Below, one piece after another: positions 17,478 to 25,266 of a stretch of 64,000 nucleotides of DNA (positions are counted from its first letter, which is position 1; each line of letters starts with the position of its first letter). The stretch spans positions 124,001 to 188,000 of the forward strand of contig JANSYA010000001.1 in the NCBI GenBank assembly GCA_024742665.1, written 5' to 3'. The translations under genes were made by a program, and so were the position numbers. The notes below the pieces were generated by a model, which was not told where the DNA came from, made no database searches, and saw only the letters and a program-made list of their open reading frames with translations. Origin of the DNA: a bacterium. GTDB lineage: Bacteria; Spirochaetota; Leptospiria; Leptospirales; Leptonemataceae.

Positions 17478-20400
17478 ATGTCCATACCCGACAAAACCTT
17501 TCACCCTGTGCTGGCGAATCTGTTGCGCAAGCATCTGGGCGAAGGGGCCGTCGTGCCCGGTCAAATTGAAAATCTGATCGGCGATCTGGACGAGCACCTG
17601 CACGCGCTGGAATCCGAAGACGTCGCCGCCGACCCGGCCGCAGTCCCCGGCACGATTCCGGGCGAAATCGAAGAGCGCTATCATCTGCTGTTAACGCATT
17701 CCCCCGACGCGATCGTGATCGTGCAGGCGGAGCGCGTGCGGTACGCCAATCCCGCCGCGGCCCGAATGGGACACATATCGGTCGAAGAAATTGTCGGCCG
17801 GTCGATCTTCGATTTTATTCCCAGGGAATCTCACGCGGAACTGGTCGGCGACCTGGCCCGGGTCCAGGCGGACCGCGAGCCGCTGCCCCTGCGGGAGTCG
17901 CGCTTGAAACGTCTGAACGGCGAAGCCGTCGACGTGGAGCTTACCGCATCGCTCTGTACCTATCAGGGCGAAGAAGCGGTCATGGTGATCTATCGTGACA
18001 CCAGCGATCAGAAGCGCGTCAACCAGATGCTGCGCGATATGCTGACCGGGATCTCGGCTCACGTCGGCGCGGAATTCTATCCGCACTTCGTGGAAAGTCT
18101 GGCCCGCACTCTGCGAGTCGACATCGCCTATCTGGCGGAAGTCAGTCCGGACGTCGCCGATGAATACCGGACCTGCGCTTTTTGGGCCGACGGCGAACTG
18201 CGCGAAAATTTTCACTATCGCCGGACGGGCACGCCCTGCGAAACCGTCGTCGGAAAAAAAACCGAGGTCTATGCCCGGGATGTCGCGCAGCGGTTCCCGC
18301 AGGACCGTTTCTTAAAGGGCGAGAACATCGAAAGCTATATCGGCGTTCCGCTCTTCGACGGCGAAGGCAAACCGCAGGGATTGATCGCGGTGATGAGCCG
18401 CAAGCCCTTTTCGAACAGCGAGCTGCCGGTTTCGATTATGAAGATTTTCGCGGAGCGAGCTTCCGCGGAGATGGAACGAACCAGAGCCCTGTCCCGTTTG
18501 TTGAACCAGGAGCGGCACTTTCGCAAGCTCATGGACCAGGCGGCGGACGGCATCGTCGTGGCTTCGCCGGACGGCAGCGTGACGTACGCAAACGAGCGGA
18601 CTGTTGAGCTCTTCGGTTATACGCTGACGGAAATTCTGGGCCGCAAATTCCGCGATTTCCTGATTTCCGACGAAGTGCATTTGCTCGGCCGCGATTTGAA
18701 GAATATCAAACGCGGAACCGTTCTGAATATTCAGCGCACGCTTTTGCGCAAAGACGGCGAAGAATTTCGCGGCGATATCAGCGCGATCCTCTTAGACGAC
18801 GGCTCGATCCAGGTTTTCATTCGGGATATGACCGAGCGCCATCGCGTGGAAGAAGAACGCAAGTCGTATCTGGAAACCATCGCCATGCTGGAAGAGGTGG
18901 CGATCGAACTCGACCGCACCTATAAGATTGTACGGGTCAGTGATTCCTGGGAAAAACTCTTTCACGACCAGAGCGGCGAGTCGCCGATCGGTCGCCAGGT
19001 CGAGAACTGGTTTCATCCCGACTATCAGTACTATTTAGTTCAAAACTTAGAGAATCTTTTCGAGAAAAAGAAAACCAGCGTGGTCGTGCACATTCCCGTG
19101 CCGCTCTCCAACGGCACGAATATGTGGCTGGAAGGCAAATTCATCGGCGTGAAAAACTCGGCCGATAAAGTTACGGGCCTGCGGGGCGTGCTGCGGGACG
19201 TGACCCTCGATCACCTGACCGATCGCCAGATTACTTTTTACGCGTACTACGATAATCTGACGGGCTTGCCGAATCGCATTCGCATGGAAGAGAACCTGAA
19301 CCGGGCGCTCAACCGCGCGGAGCACGCGAACCAGCGCCTGGCCGTGGGTTTTATCGACCTCGACAACTTCGACGAAATCAATAATTATATGGGCCACCGG
19401 GTCGGCGACCTGGTTCTGCTGTACGTAACCGAACGCCTGCGCGACGCCCTGGGAACGGGCGAAAACCTGTACCGCTGGGGCGGCGATAAATTCGTGGTGC
19501 TCCTGACCGACATCGGCGACATCCAGGCCGTGCGCCAGATCGGCCGCCGCCTGATGGATATTTGCCGCACTCCCCTGGAAATCGAAGAGGAGCTGATTCA
19601 CATCAGCTACAGCGTGGGCTTCGCGATCTATCCCGACGACGGCCTGACCACCGACATATTGATGGGGCAGGCGGACCGCGCTCTGGGCTATGCGAAATCC
19701 CAGGGTCGTTTTAATTTTCAGCTGTCCGGGGACGTGCCCCGTCGCGGCATTTACCGCGACCAAATATCAATTCGCAATAAGTTAGCGATGGCCATCGCCC
19801 GTCGCGAAATCACGGCCTATTTTCAGCCGAAGGTTTCCGCTCGCGAACACAAGATCGTCGGCGTGGAAGCTCTGGCTCGCTGGTTCGACGAGTCGGGCAA
19901 ACCCATGATCAGTCCGGCCATGTTTATTCCGGTCGCCGAAAACCTGGGTCTGATCAGCGATCTCGGCGAACAGATCATGGAACAAAGCCTGGAGCTATTG
20001 AGCGGCCTGCGGGCGAAGGGTCGGATTATACAGCTGGCCGTCAACGTTTCGCGGCGCCAGCTCTTCGATCCCTTTTACGTCGACCGGGTCTGCCGTACGA
20101 TCGAAAAATATCGCATGACGCCGAAGGACGTGACTCTCGAAATCACGGAAAGCATCGCCATGCTGGAAGTCGATTTCGCAATCGAGCGATTGCATAAATT
20201 GCACGAAGCTGGCTTTCATCTGTCCATCGACGATTTCGGCACGGGCTACTCGACGCTTTCGCAGCTGCATGAAATGCCGGTCAGCGAACTGAAGATCGAC
20301 ATGTCCTTCGTGCGCCGCATCGACACCTATGAGGGACTCCAGGTCGTGCAGGCCATCGCGAATATGGGCCGGGCGCTCAATCTGGATGTGGTCGCCGAAG

Positions 20401-20534
20401 GCGTCGAAACCAGCGAAAACTGCCGCCGCCTGGAAGATATCGGCATCAATCTGCTGCAGGGCCACCTGTTCAGCAAACCCATCTCGGGCGAGGCGCTGAT
20501 CCAGCTCCTCGAACAGGAATCTCCCGGGGATTGA
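17478..20534 (+). CDS. PAS-GAF-PAS-PAS-GGDEF-EAL signalling protein (probable c-di-GMP phosphodiesterase)
   Basis: A 1018-residue soluble sensor protein. In order it has PAS (about 65-185), GAF (about 195-345), PAS (about 350-460), a further PAS (about 470-585), GGDEF (about 590-755) and EAL (about 770-1010). The GGDEF signature reads GGDKF (668-672), losing the catalytic acidic residue, and no RxxD inhibitory site precedes it. This half is probably a non-catalytic GTP-binding module. The EAL half is intact: EAL at 797-799, then LEITESIAM, IDDFGTGYS, LKIDMSFVR and VVAEGVET. It should hydrolyse c-di-GMP in response to a cytoplasmic signal. No membrane segments. A PilZ-like gene follows at 20837. 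Confidence 0.93.
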   Translation: MSIPDKTFHPVLANLLRKHLGEGAVVPGQIENLIGDLDEHLHALESEDVAADPAAVPGTIPGEIEERYHLLLTHSPDAIVIVQAERVRYANPAAARMGHISVEEIVGRSIFDFIPRESHAELVGDLARVQADREPLPLRESRLKRLNGEAVDVELTASLCTYQGEEAVMVIYRDTSDQKRVNQMLRDMLTGISAHVGAEFYPHFVESLARTLRVDIAYLAEVSPDVADEYRTCAFWADGELRENFHYRRTGTPCETVVGKKTEVYARDVAQRFPQDRFLKGENIESYIGVPLFDGEGKPQGLIAVMSRKPFSNSELPVSIMKIFAERASAEMERTRALSRLLNQERHFRKLMDQAADGIVVASPDGSVTYANERTVELFGYTLTEILGRKFRDFLISDEVHLLGRDLKNIKRGTVLNIQRTLLRKDGEEFRGDISAILLDDGSIQVFIRDMTERHRVEEERKSYLETIAMLEEVAIELDRTYKIVRVSDSWEKLFHDQSGESPIGRQVENWFHPDYQYYLVQNLENLFEKKKTSVVVHIPVPLSNGTNMWLEGKFIGVKNSADKVTGLRGVLRDVTLDHLTDRQITFYAYYDNLTGLPNRIRMEENLNRALNRAEHANQRLAVGFIDLDNFDEINNYMGHRVGDLVLLYVTERLRDALGTGENLYRWGGDKFVVLLTDIGDIQAVRQIGRRLMDICRTPLEIEEELIHISYSVGFAIYPDDGLTTDILMGQADRALGYAKSQGRFNFQLSGDVPRRGIYRDQISIRNKLAMAIARREITAYFQPKVSAREHKIVGVEALARWFDESGKPMISPAMFIPVAENLGLISDLGEQIMEQSLELLSGLRAKGRIIQLAVNVSRRQLFDPFYVDRVCRTIEKYRMTPKDVTLEITESIAMLEVDFAIERLHKLHEAGFHLSIDDFGTGYSTLSQLHEMPVSELKIDMSFVRRIDTYEGLQVVQAIANMGRALNLDVVAEGVETSENCRRLEDIGINLLQGHLFSKPISGEALIQLLEQESPGD

Positions 20535-20836
20535 TCGATCTCGCCGCGCGACCCGGGACTCAGACCCCCGGCGAAAAGCCAGAATCGGTGTCCAAGCTCG
20601 TAAAATTGTGCCCCGCCTCAGTGGCATTCCTGCATATTCCGCCAAAATCGTGATTTTTTTGCGTTTTCGTGCCTATTCTTTGTGCATCGCACAAAAAAAT
20701 CATACTCTCATACAGGCCTGCATGATAATGTAGTCGAATATATAGGGCAGGCTGTTGAGCGATCAACAAGCCGCCTGCGGCGGCAGGGAGCCGCCCCAGA
20801 TCAAGTGTTGCATGTAATTTGCACTGGAGATCGATT
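20535..20836. other. non-coding spacer with hairpins
   Basis: No gene is supported here. It holds a small perfect hairpin TTTGTGC-ATC-GCACAAA (20679-20695), an imperfect inverted repeat GGCTGTTGA/TCAACAAGCC (20750-20772) and a perfect GCCGCC-TGC-GGCGGC hairpin (20770-20784) ahead of the PilZ-like gene. The last two could be a leader structure. No clear terminator with a T-run is seen. Confidence 0.5.
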
Positions 20837-21181
20837 ATGATAGTAGAAAGAACGTATTCACGAGTCGCTTCGCGGACCTTTCAGGACTTTCAAGTTCAGG
20901 TAACCGCAGGCGATCGCTATTTCGCCGGCGAGCTGGGCGATATCGCCGAATCCGGACTGTGTGTCCTGCTCCCGGGGGCTGTGCGCATCGCGGACGGCGA
21001 AGAAATTCAGGGCAACGTGCAGTCCGCCCATATGCCGATACAGATTCAATTCCAGGGACGAGTGGCCTGGACTTCCGAAGCCGTGAAGGGCGGTCGTCCC
21101 TGCTTGCTGGTCGGAGTCGCTTTCGAGCGCGAGATTGAATTGCCTCCGGCAGTGATTGCACTTGGCATGTCGGCGGCCTGA
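20837..21181 (+). CDS. PilZ-domain-like small protein
   Basis: A 114-residue single-domain protein. Its N terminus has Arg residues (RTYSRVASR) in the position of the PilZ RxxxR c-di-GMP contact, followed by LGDIAESGLCVLLPG, which matches the D/NxSxxG motif. The rest is the expected six-stranded barrel length. PilZ proteins bind c-di-GMP and change the activity of motility or secretion partners. The Arg motif is imperfect, so binding is not assured. The ATG at 20837 is preceded by GGAGATCGATT; a longer start at 20819 is possible. It follows the EAL protein in the same direction, separated by about 300 bases. Confidence 0.7.
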   Translation: MIVERTYSRVASRTFQDFQVQVTAGDRYFAGELGDIAESGLCVLLPGAVRIADGEEIQGNVQSAHMPIQIQFQGRVAWTSEAVKGGRPCLLVGVAFEREIELPPAVIALGMSAA

Positions 21182-21195
21182 GTTGAAGTAGGCCT

Positions 21196-21969
21196 ATGGG
21201 GTCTGCTGATTCAGGCAAAGCCAATCAAGAGGCCGCTGGCGCAAGCCAGCCAATTCAGGATCTCCGTGCCTCGCCCGGGGATACCGCTGGCGGCAGCCAG
21301 CAGATTCAGGATCTCCGGAGGGATTTCGGCCGGGACAGTCTTACAGAAGAGCTGGCCGGCGATGATCCCTTTCTGCTCTTCGGCCGCTGGTTTGACACGG
21401 CGCTCGACGCGGGGCTGCGCGACGCGAACGCATTCGTTTTGTCGACTGTCGACGAAGCGAATCGCCCTGTCAGCCGCGTGTTGTTGCTAAAAGATTATTC
21501 GCCCGCCGGCTTTGTATTTTATACGAACTATGCGAGTCGCAAGGGCAGCAATCTCGCTGAGAATCCCCACGCTGCGATTCTTTTTTACTGGGCGGAACAT
21601 GAGCGCCAGGTTCGCATAGAGGGCCGGGTTGAAAGAGTAGCGCGCGAAGAATCCGCGGCGTACTTCGCGTCGCGCCCTCGTGCCAGTCAGCTTGGCGCCC
21701 ACGCTTCGCCTCAGAGCCAGGTTCTCAGTGACCGAAGCGATCTAGAAAAGCGCTTCTCCGATCTTGAACAGCAGTACGGCGCGGACGCTCCGATTCCGCT
21801 GCCGGAAGATTGGGGCGGCTATCGTTTGCAGCCCGGTCGAATCGAATTCTGGCAGGGGCGCAGCAATCGTTTGCACGATCGTCTGGAATATACGATCGTG
21901 CAGGCGGGGTCCGCTTCGGGATCGCAGGCGAAGGCCGGGGCCTGGACTCGCGTGCGGCTCGCGCCCTGA
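21196..21969 (+). CDS. pdxH: pyridoxamine/pyridoxine 5'-phosphate oxidase (PdxH)
   Basis: FMN enzyme that makes pyridoxal 5'-phosphate, the last step of vitamin B6 synthesis or salvage. The 257 residues include VSRVLLLKDYSPAGFVFYTNYASRKG (cofactor and substrate contacts), ASRPRASQLGAHASPQS, the WQGRSNRLHDRLEY signature and the terminal TRVRLAP, all standard for PdxH. The N terminus is longer than in E. coli and contains a repeated QxIQDLR module (SQPIQDLR and SQQIQDLR), from a short DNA duplication. The second copy aligns with the usual start of the enzyme. It follows the PilZ-like gene by 14 bases. Confidence 0.93.
   Translation: MGSADSGKANQEAAGASQPIQDLRASPGDTAGGSQQIQDLRRDFGRDSLTEELAGDDPFLLFGRWFDTALDAGLRDANAFVLSTVDEANRPVSRVLLLKDYSPAGFVFYTNYASRKGSNLAENPHAAILFYWAEHERQVRIEGRVERVAREESAAYFASRPRASQLGAHASPQSQVLSDRSDLEKRFSDLEQQYGADAPIPLPEDWGGYRLQPGRIEFWQGRSNRLHDRLEYTIVQAGSASGSQAKAGAWTRVRLAP
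21236..21318. repeat. imperfect tandem duplication inside the 5' end of pdxH
   Basis: Two copies of about 30 bases, each starting near GCTGGCG, passing through AGCCAGC and ending ATTCAGGATCTCCG, lie at about 21236-21265 and 21288-21318. The spacing is about 53 bases, so the reading frame is kept by the small differences. They encode the repeated QxIQDLR peptide. Confidence 0.75.
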
Positions 21970-21972
21970 GTT

Positions 21973-22596
21973 TCAGTTTCGGCAGAATAGCAAACGGTTT
22001 TCCACCGTGCAATCTCGGCCTTTCTCGTTCGACTGAATATCGTCTTCGACCAGAATGCCTTCGCCGGTGGTTCCGTTCTGAGTGAAAGTGCCTTTCAGTT
22101 GCGTGCCGTCGGTAAAACGATAGGTCCCGATGCCTTTTAGCTGGCCATTGTTGAATTCGCCGACGTACTTGTCGCCGTTCGAGAATGTATAGGATCCGAA
22201 TCCCGTGCGTTTGTTCTCTTTGAAGTTGCCGTCGTATCTGTCGCCGTTGGCGTATTCGAAGCTGCCCTTGCCGTCGCGATTGCCGTTCGTGAATTGCCCG
22301 CGATATACGTCGCCCGTGCTATAAACATATACGCCTTCGCCGTTCACGCAGTTGCCTTCGACACAGCCCTGGCTGCCGGGCAAAATCGTCGTGGTATCGA
22401 TCGCTTTCGCCGATTGCTCACTATTTTCCGCGTTCGCCGTAGACTCCGGAGTCGGGCTCGAGTCTACGTTTTCCCCGCGTTCTGTTTTTTCCGTATTGGG
22501 CTGCGGAGCCGGCTGGCTCGATTGGCAGGCCGGCAGCAGCGCGAAGAGCAGGACTGCCGTCGGCAGCAGGGTCGTTATATAGTGTTTACGGTTCAT
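21973..22596 (-). CDS. MORN-repeat lipoprotein
   Basis: A 207-residue envelope protein. It has a lipoprotein signal (hydrophobic LLPTAVLLFALLPAC, lipobox Cys at residue 24), a Ser/Glu/Asn-rich linker (about 25-75), then about five MORN-type repeats of 22-23 residues (GVYVYSTGDVYRGQF, GSFEYANGDRYDGNF, GSYTFSNGDKYVGEF and so on). MORN repeats form beta-hairpin ladders that bind lipid or protein. The two Cys pairs (GCVEGNC near residue 78, and the C-terminal DCTVENRLLFC) may form disulphides. It converges with pdxH, three bases apart. Likely outer-membrane anchored; partner unknown. Confidence 0.88.
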   Translation of the reverse strand: MNRKHYITTLLPTAVLLFALLPACQSSQPAPQPNTEKTERGENVDSSPTPESTANAENSEQSAKAIDTTTILPGSQGCVEGNCVNGEGVYVYSTGDVYRGQFTNGNRDGKGSFEYANGDRYDGNFKENKRTGFGSYTFSNGDKYVGEFNNGQLKGIGTYRFTDGTQLKGTFTQNGTTGEGILVEDDIQSNEKGRDCTVENRLLFCRN

Positions 22597-23277
22597 ATTG
22601 AGCCTCGCCGCTCCCGGTCGGAGCGGATGTCTTCTATATATGTCGACGAGCTTAACCCCGTGATTCTACTCATGGCGGCCATTTCTCTTTAAAAAGTTTT
22701 AGATTTGGGCGGTTTTTTCCGTTTTTCAGCGCCGCAGCGGCGATTTTCCTGCGCGGGTTCTCACTTATGTCTCATGCCGTTTCGCGGGTTGAACCGACGA
22801 CTTTGCGACGAAAGCCCTGCGCAGCGCTTCGGGTATGTAAGACTCTGCAGTGAATCGGCGCGCCGTTGTAAATGCTGCAACGCCCGTCGGCCCGCCGGCC
22901 AGCCATATCGTTGCAAATGCTTACGACTCGCTTTGCTTGTACGGTCCGCGTTTCTCAGTCGCGATCTTCAAAATATTACCGGCGGCTCGACTTCTTCGGG
23001 AGTCGTCTTCGCACATCGCTGTCGCACGCGCGAAGACAGGCTTCTGGACTTCGGATAGTTCAATCATGCGCGAATCCAGTCGCCTGATTTTCTTTGTACG
23101 GTATTCGCATCGCGTCCAGGCTCGCGTAATTATGTGAAAAGAGTCGCGCGCTTTCTTTGTGAATAGTTGGCAAATTTTATGATTTTGCTTCGGAAAAAAA
23201 ATCGTGCGTTCGCCTCGCGTTTTATGAAAAGCCCTTGTGCGATCCTCGGAAGTGATTGAATTCATCGATCGCGCGCA
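22597..23277. other. long non-coding spacer upstream of the injection-system cluster
   Basis: About 680 bases, rising to about 920 if the next doubtful small gene is not real. Open frames on both strands show no recognisable protein features and irregular codon use. Composition is more AT-rich near 23080-23240 than the flanking genes. It should contain the promoters of the leftward MORN lipoprotein and of the rightward injection-system operon, but no confident -35/-10 pair was found. Confidence 0.5.
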
Positions 23278-23520
23278 ATGAGCGTGCGGCAGATTTGTAT
23301 GGATATCGTTTCGAAAAAAAGCGCGTGTGAGCTCACCGCGACCCCGGCCGCGGAGCAGTTGCGATTGTTAAGTGTTCCGCTACGAATGTTAGCTTTCGAT
23401 AAGGGCGCGGGTCTGTCTGAGGTTGATGCGGCCTGGCCGGAGAGTCGACCTGTTCAGCCTCTTGTGTCGTCGGAGTGTCCGGCGTTTGCCCGAATGGCGG
23501 GGGAGAAGGAGCAAGCATGA
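23278..23520 (+). CDS. doubtful small protein before the cap gene
   Basis: An 80-residue frame ending in ATGA overlap with the start of the DUF4255 gene, which is the kind of junction used elsewhere in the cluster. The peptide has no recognised motif and a mixed composition with three Cys. It may be a small leader gene of the operon or a chance frame containing the next gene's ribosome site (GGAGAAGGAG). Not assigned. Confidence 0.3.
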   Translation: MSVRQICMDIVSKKSACELTATPAAEQLRLLSVPLRMLAFDKGAGLSEVDAAWPESRPVQPLVSSECPAFARMAGEKEQA

Positions 23521-24092
23521 CGCCCACATTTACCGTCATTCGCGACGTGAGCGAAAGCCTTAAGACGCTGATTCAAACGAATATCAGCGAAGTGTCGAAC
23601 GCCAACCGGGTCGTATTTGATTCTCCGGCGGAAGTCAACGCAGGCGGCCAGCCGCGCCTTTCGATGTTCCTCTATAAGGTTCGCTACAATAAATATTTGC
23701 GGACCGAGCCGCCGGTGCGCACCGGGCCGAACCAGCTGCAGGACAAGCCGCTCGTGCTCGATCTGATGTACTTGATGACTCCTTTCGTAAACAACACCGA
23801 AACCGAGCTGATCATCATAGAGAAACTAATGTCGCTCTTTTATGACAACGCCGTTTTGCGCGGCGATCAACTCGAAGGGGATCTGATCGCCAACGGCAAC
23901 GAAGCCCTGCGCGTAGTGCCGGACGATCTGTCCGTAGACGAAATCGAAAAGCTCTGGACCGCCTTTCCGAATAAAGCCTATCGCCTGAGCGTTCCGTTTC
24001 TGGTTTCGCCGGTTTGTATTCCGTCTTCGCGCGTTAAGACGGTGCCGCCGGTCATTCAACGCGATATCGAATTCTCGATCGTGCAGGAGTGA
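23517..24092 (+). CDS. contractile injection system cap/tube terminator (DUF4255, Afp16/Pvc16-like)
   Basis: A 191-residue protein of the DUF4255 family, which in Photorhabdus PVC and Serratia Afp corresponds to the terminator that ends tube and sheath polymerisation. The family N terminus is evident (IRDVSESLKTLIQTNI), followed by VVFDSPAE and the conserved LSMFLYKVRYN and LDLMYLMTPF strands. It starts at ATG 23517 after GGAGAAGGAG. It is the first gene of a co-directional cluster of about 19 kb. The role in length termination is from family knowledge; the sequence alone shows only membership. Confidence 0.88.
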   Translation: MTPTFTVIRDVSESLKTLIQTNISEVSNANRVVFDSPAEVNAGGQPRLSMFLYKVRYNKYLRTEPPVRTGPNQLQDKPLVLDLMYLMTPFVNNTETELIIIEKLMSLFYDNAVLRGDQLEGDLIANGNEALRVVPDDLSVDEIEKLWTAFPNKAYRLSVPFLVSPVCIPSSRVKTVPPVIQRDIEFSIVQE

Positions 24093-24106
24093 CGGCTGAA
24101 GATCTT

Positions 24107-25210
24107 ATGAATACTATCGCAGTAAATACGCGCAGCCTTCGGGTCTCGGTCGCTTTCGACCTGGTCGATCTGGTTTCCGGACGCAGGCCCCTCAGCGAGG
24201 TCAGGGTTCGCGTGGCCGGCGTCGATCAGGTCGCGACGGTCAAAGATTCCGGCTACGTGCTCTTTCTCGATTTGCCCGAGAGCGAATACGAAGTGCTGAT
24301 CGAAGCGCGCGACTATGCTTTACAGGATCCCGTTTTTTTTAATCCCGCGGCTCTGGATCTGACTCAGGCCACCGTGCCCTTAAATCTCGCGCCCCGGGTC
24401 AGCTATCCCTTCGATCCGGACGCGACAACGCTCTTCGCAACGATAGTCGACGAGCAGGGTATGGGCGTTCCCGGCGCGAAAGTGGAAGTGGTCGGCGGCC
24501 TCTTCGGCGAGACTTTCGCGCGGACCGACGTGAGCGGGCGCTGCGCTCTATTTTTCGACGAAGCGGATGAATCCCGCGTACTCAATTTGATCGTTTCGAA
24601 GGATTCTTATGTAAACAAATCCGTAGCCATTACGATTTTTCGCGGCCAGCAGGTTTCCTTCGTTTCGGAACTGGAGCAGCTCGCCGGGGCGAATCTGGCG
24701 GTGCTGATCGGTCGAGTCGTCGACGTCGCGAATCTCGTCGTCACTCAGGCCCAGGTCAGCGTCAGCCCCTGGGGCGTGAGCGCCCAGACCGATTGGGACG
24801 GCCGCTTCTTTCTCGAACAGAGCGTTACAGCCGATGAGAGCGTGACCTTGAATATTTCGCAGGACGGCTTCGCCGATCAGTCCCAGGCCGTGACGGCAGT
24901 CAAAGGCGAGGTCGTCGATACGCCGGTGGTTATGAATCTCGATGTGCTGCCGGATACGGCCTGCTTCGGCGTCGAAATCACAACTGACGGTGGTTTCGTA
25001 CAGGGGGCGCTCGTCGAGGTGATCGAGAAGAGTCGCGCCGCTCTGAGCAACGCCGACGGCCTGACTCGTTTCTATTTTAACGATCTGACCGTCGACAGCG
25101 AGACGGTCACGCTCCGGGTCAGCAAGACCGGATATACAACCAAGACCGTGACGCGTACGGTTCGCCGCGGTCTATCCGTGCGGCGAAGCGTAAACATTAA
25201 ACCAGAGTAG
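24107..25210 (+). CDS. carboxypeptidase-regulatory-like repeat protein of the injection-system cluster
   Basis: A 367-residue protein built of about four beta-sandwich repeats of 80-90 residues of the carboxypeptidase regulatory/SdrD-B type. Each has a PGAKVEVVGG-like strand, a TDxxGR turn (RTDVSGRCALFF, QTDWDGRFFLEQ, SNADGLTRFYF) and a YxxK-type end (SKDSYVNKS, SQDGFADQS, SKTGYTTKT). No signal peptide or membrane segment. Such domains are adhesive or structural. In this position, between cap and sheath, it may decorate the particle or anchor it; this is inference. A GTG at 24089 overlapping the previous stop is an alternative start, but ATG 24107 has the better spaced upstream purines. Confidence 0.75.
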   Translation: MNTIAVNTRSLRVSVAFDLVDLVSGRRPLSEVRVRVAGVDQVATVKDSGYVLFLDLPESEYEVLIEARDYALQDPVFFNPAALDLTQATVPLNLAPRVSYPFDPDATTLFATIVDEQGMGVPGAKVEVVGGLFGETFARTDVSGRCALFFDEADESRVLNLIVSKDSYVNKSVAITIFRGQQVSFVSELEQLAGANLAVLIGRVVDVANLVVTQAQVSVSPWGVSAQTDWDGRFFLEQSVTADESVTLNISQDGFADQSQAVTAVKGEVVDTPVVMNLDVLPDTACFGVEITTDGGFVQGALVEVIEKSRAALSNADGLTRFYFNDLTVDSETVTLRVSKTGYTTKTVTRTVRRGLSVRRSVNIKPE

Positions 25211-25266
25211 ATTAAGATTAAAAGTTCTGAATATCATTTTCAGTTAGTAAGTTCAGGAGGGCGAAT

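Noticed and set aside
20560..20769. 69-codon minus-strand frame
   Set aside because: No protein features and irregular codon use; it lies in a hairpin-containing spacer.
22705..23265. Open frames on both strands before the injection cluster
   Set aside because: They have many Cys/Arg clusters and no family features; treated as chance frames.
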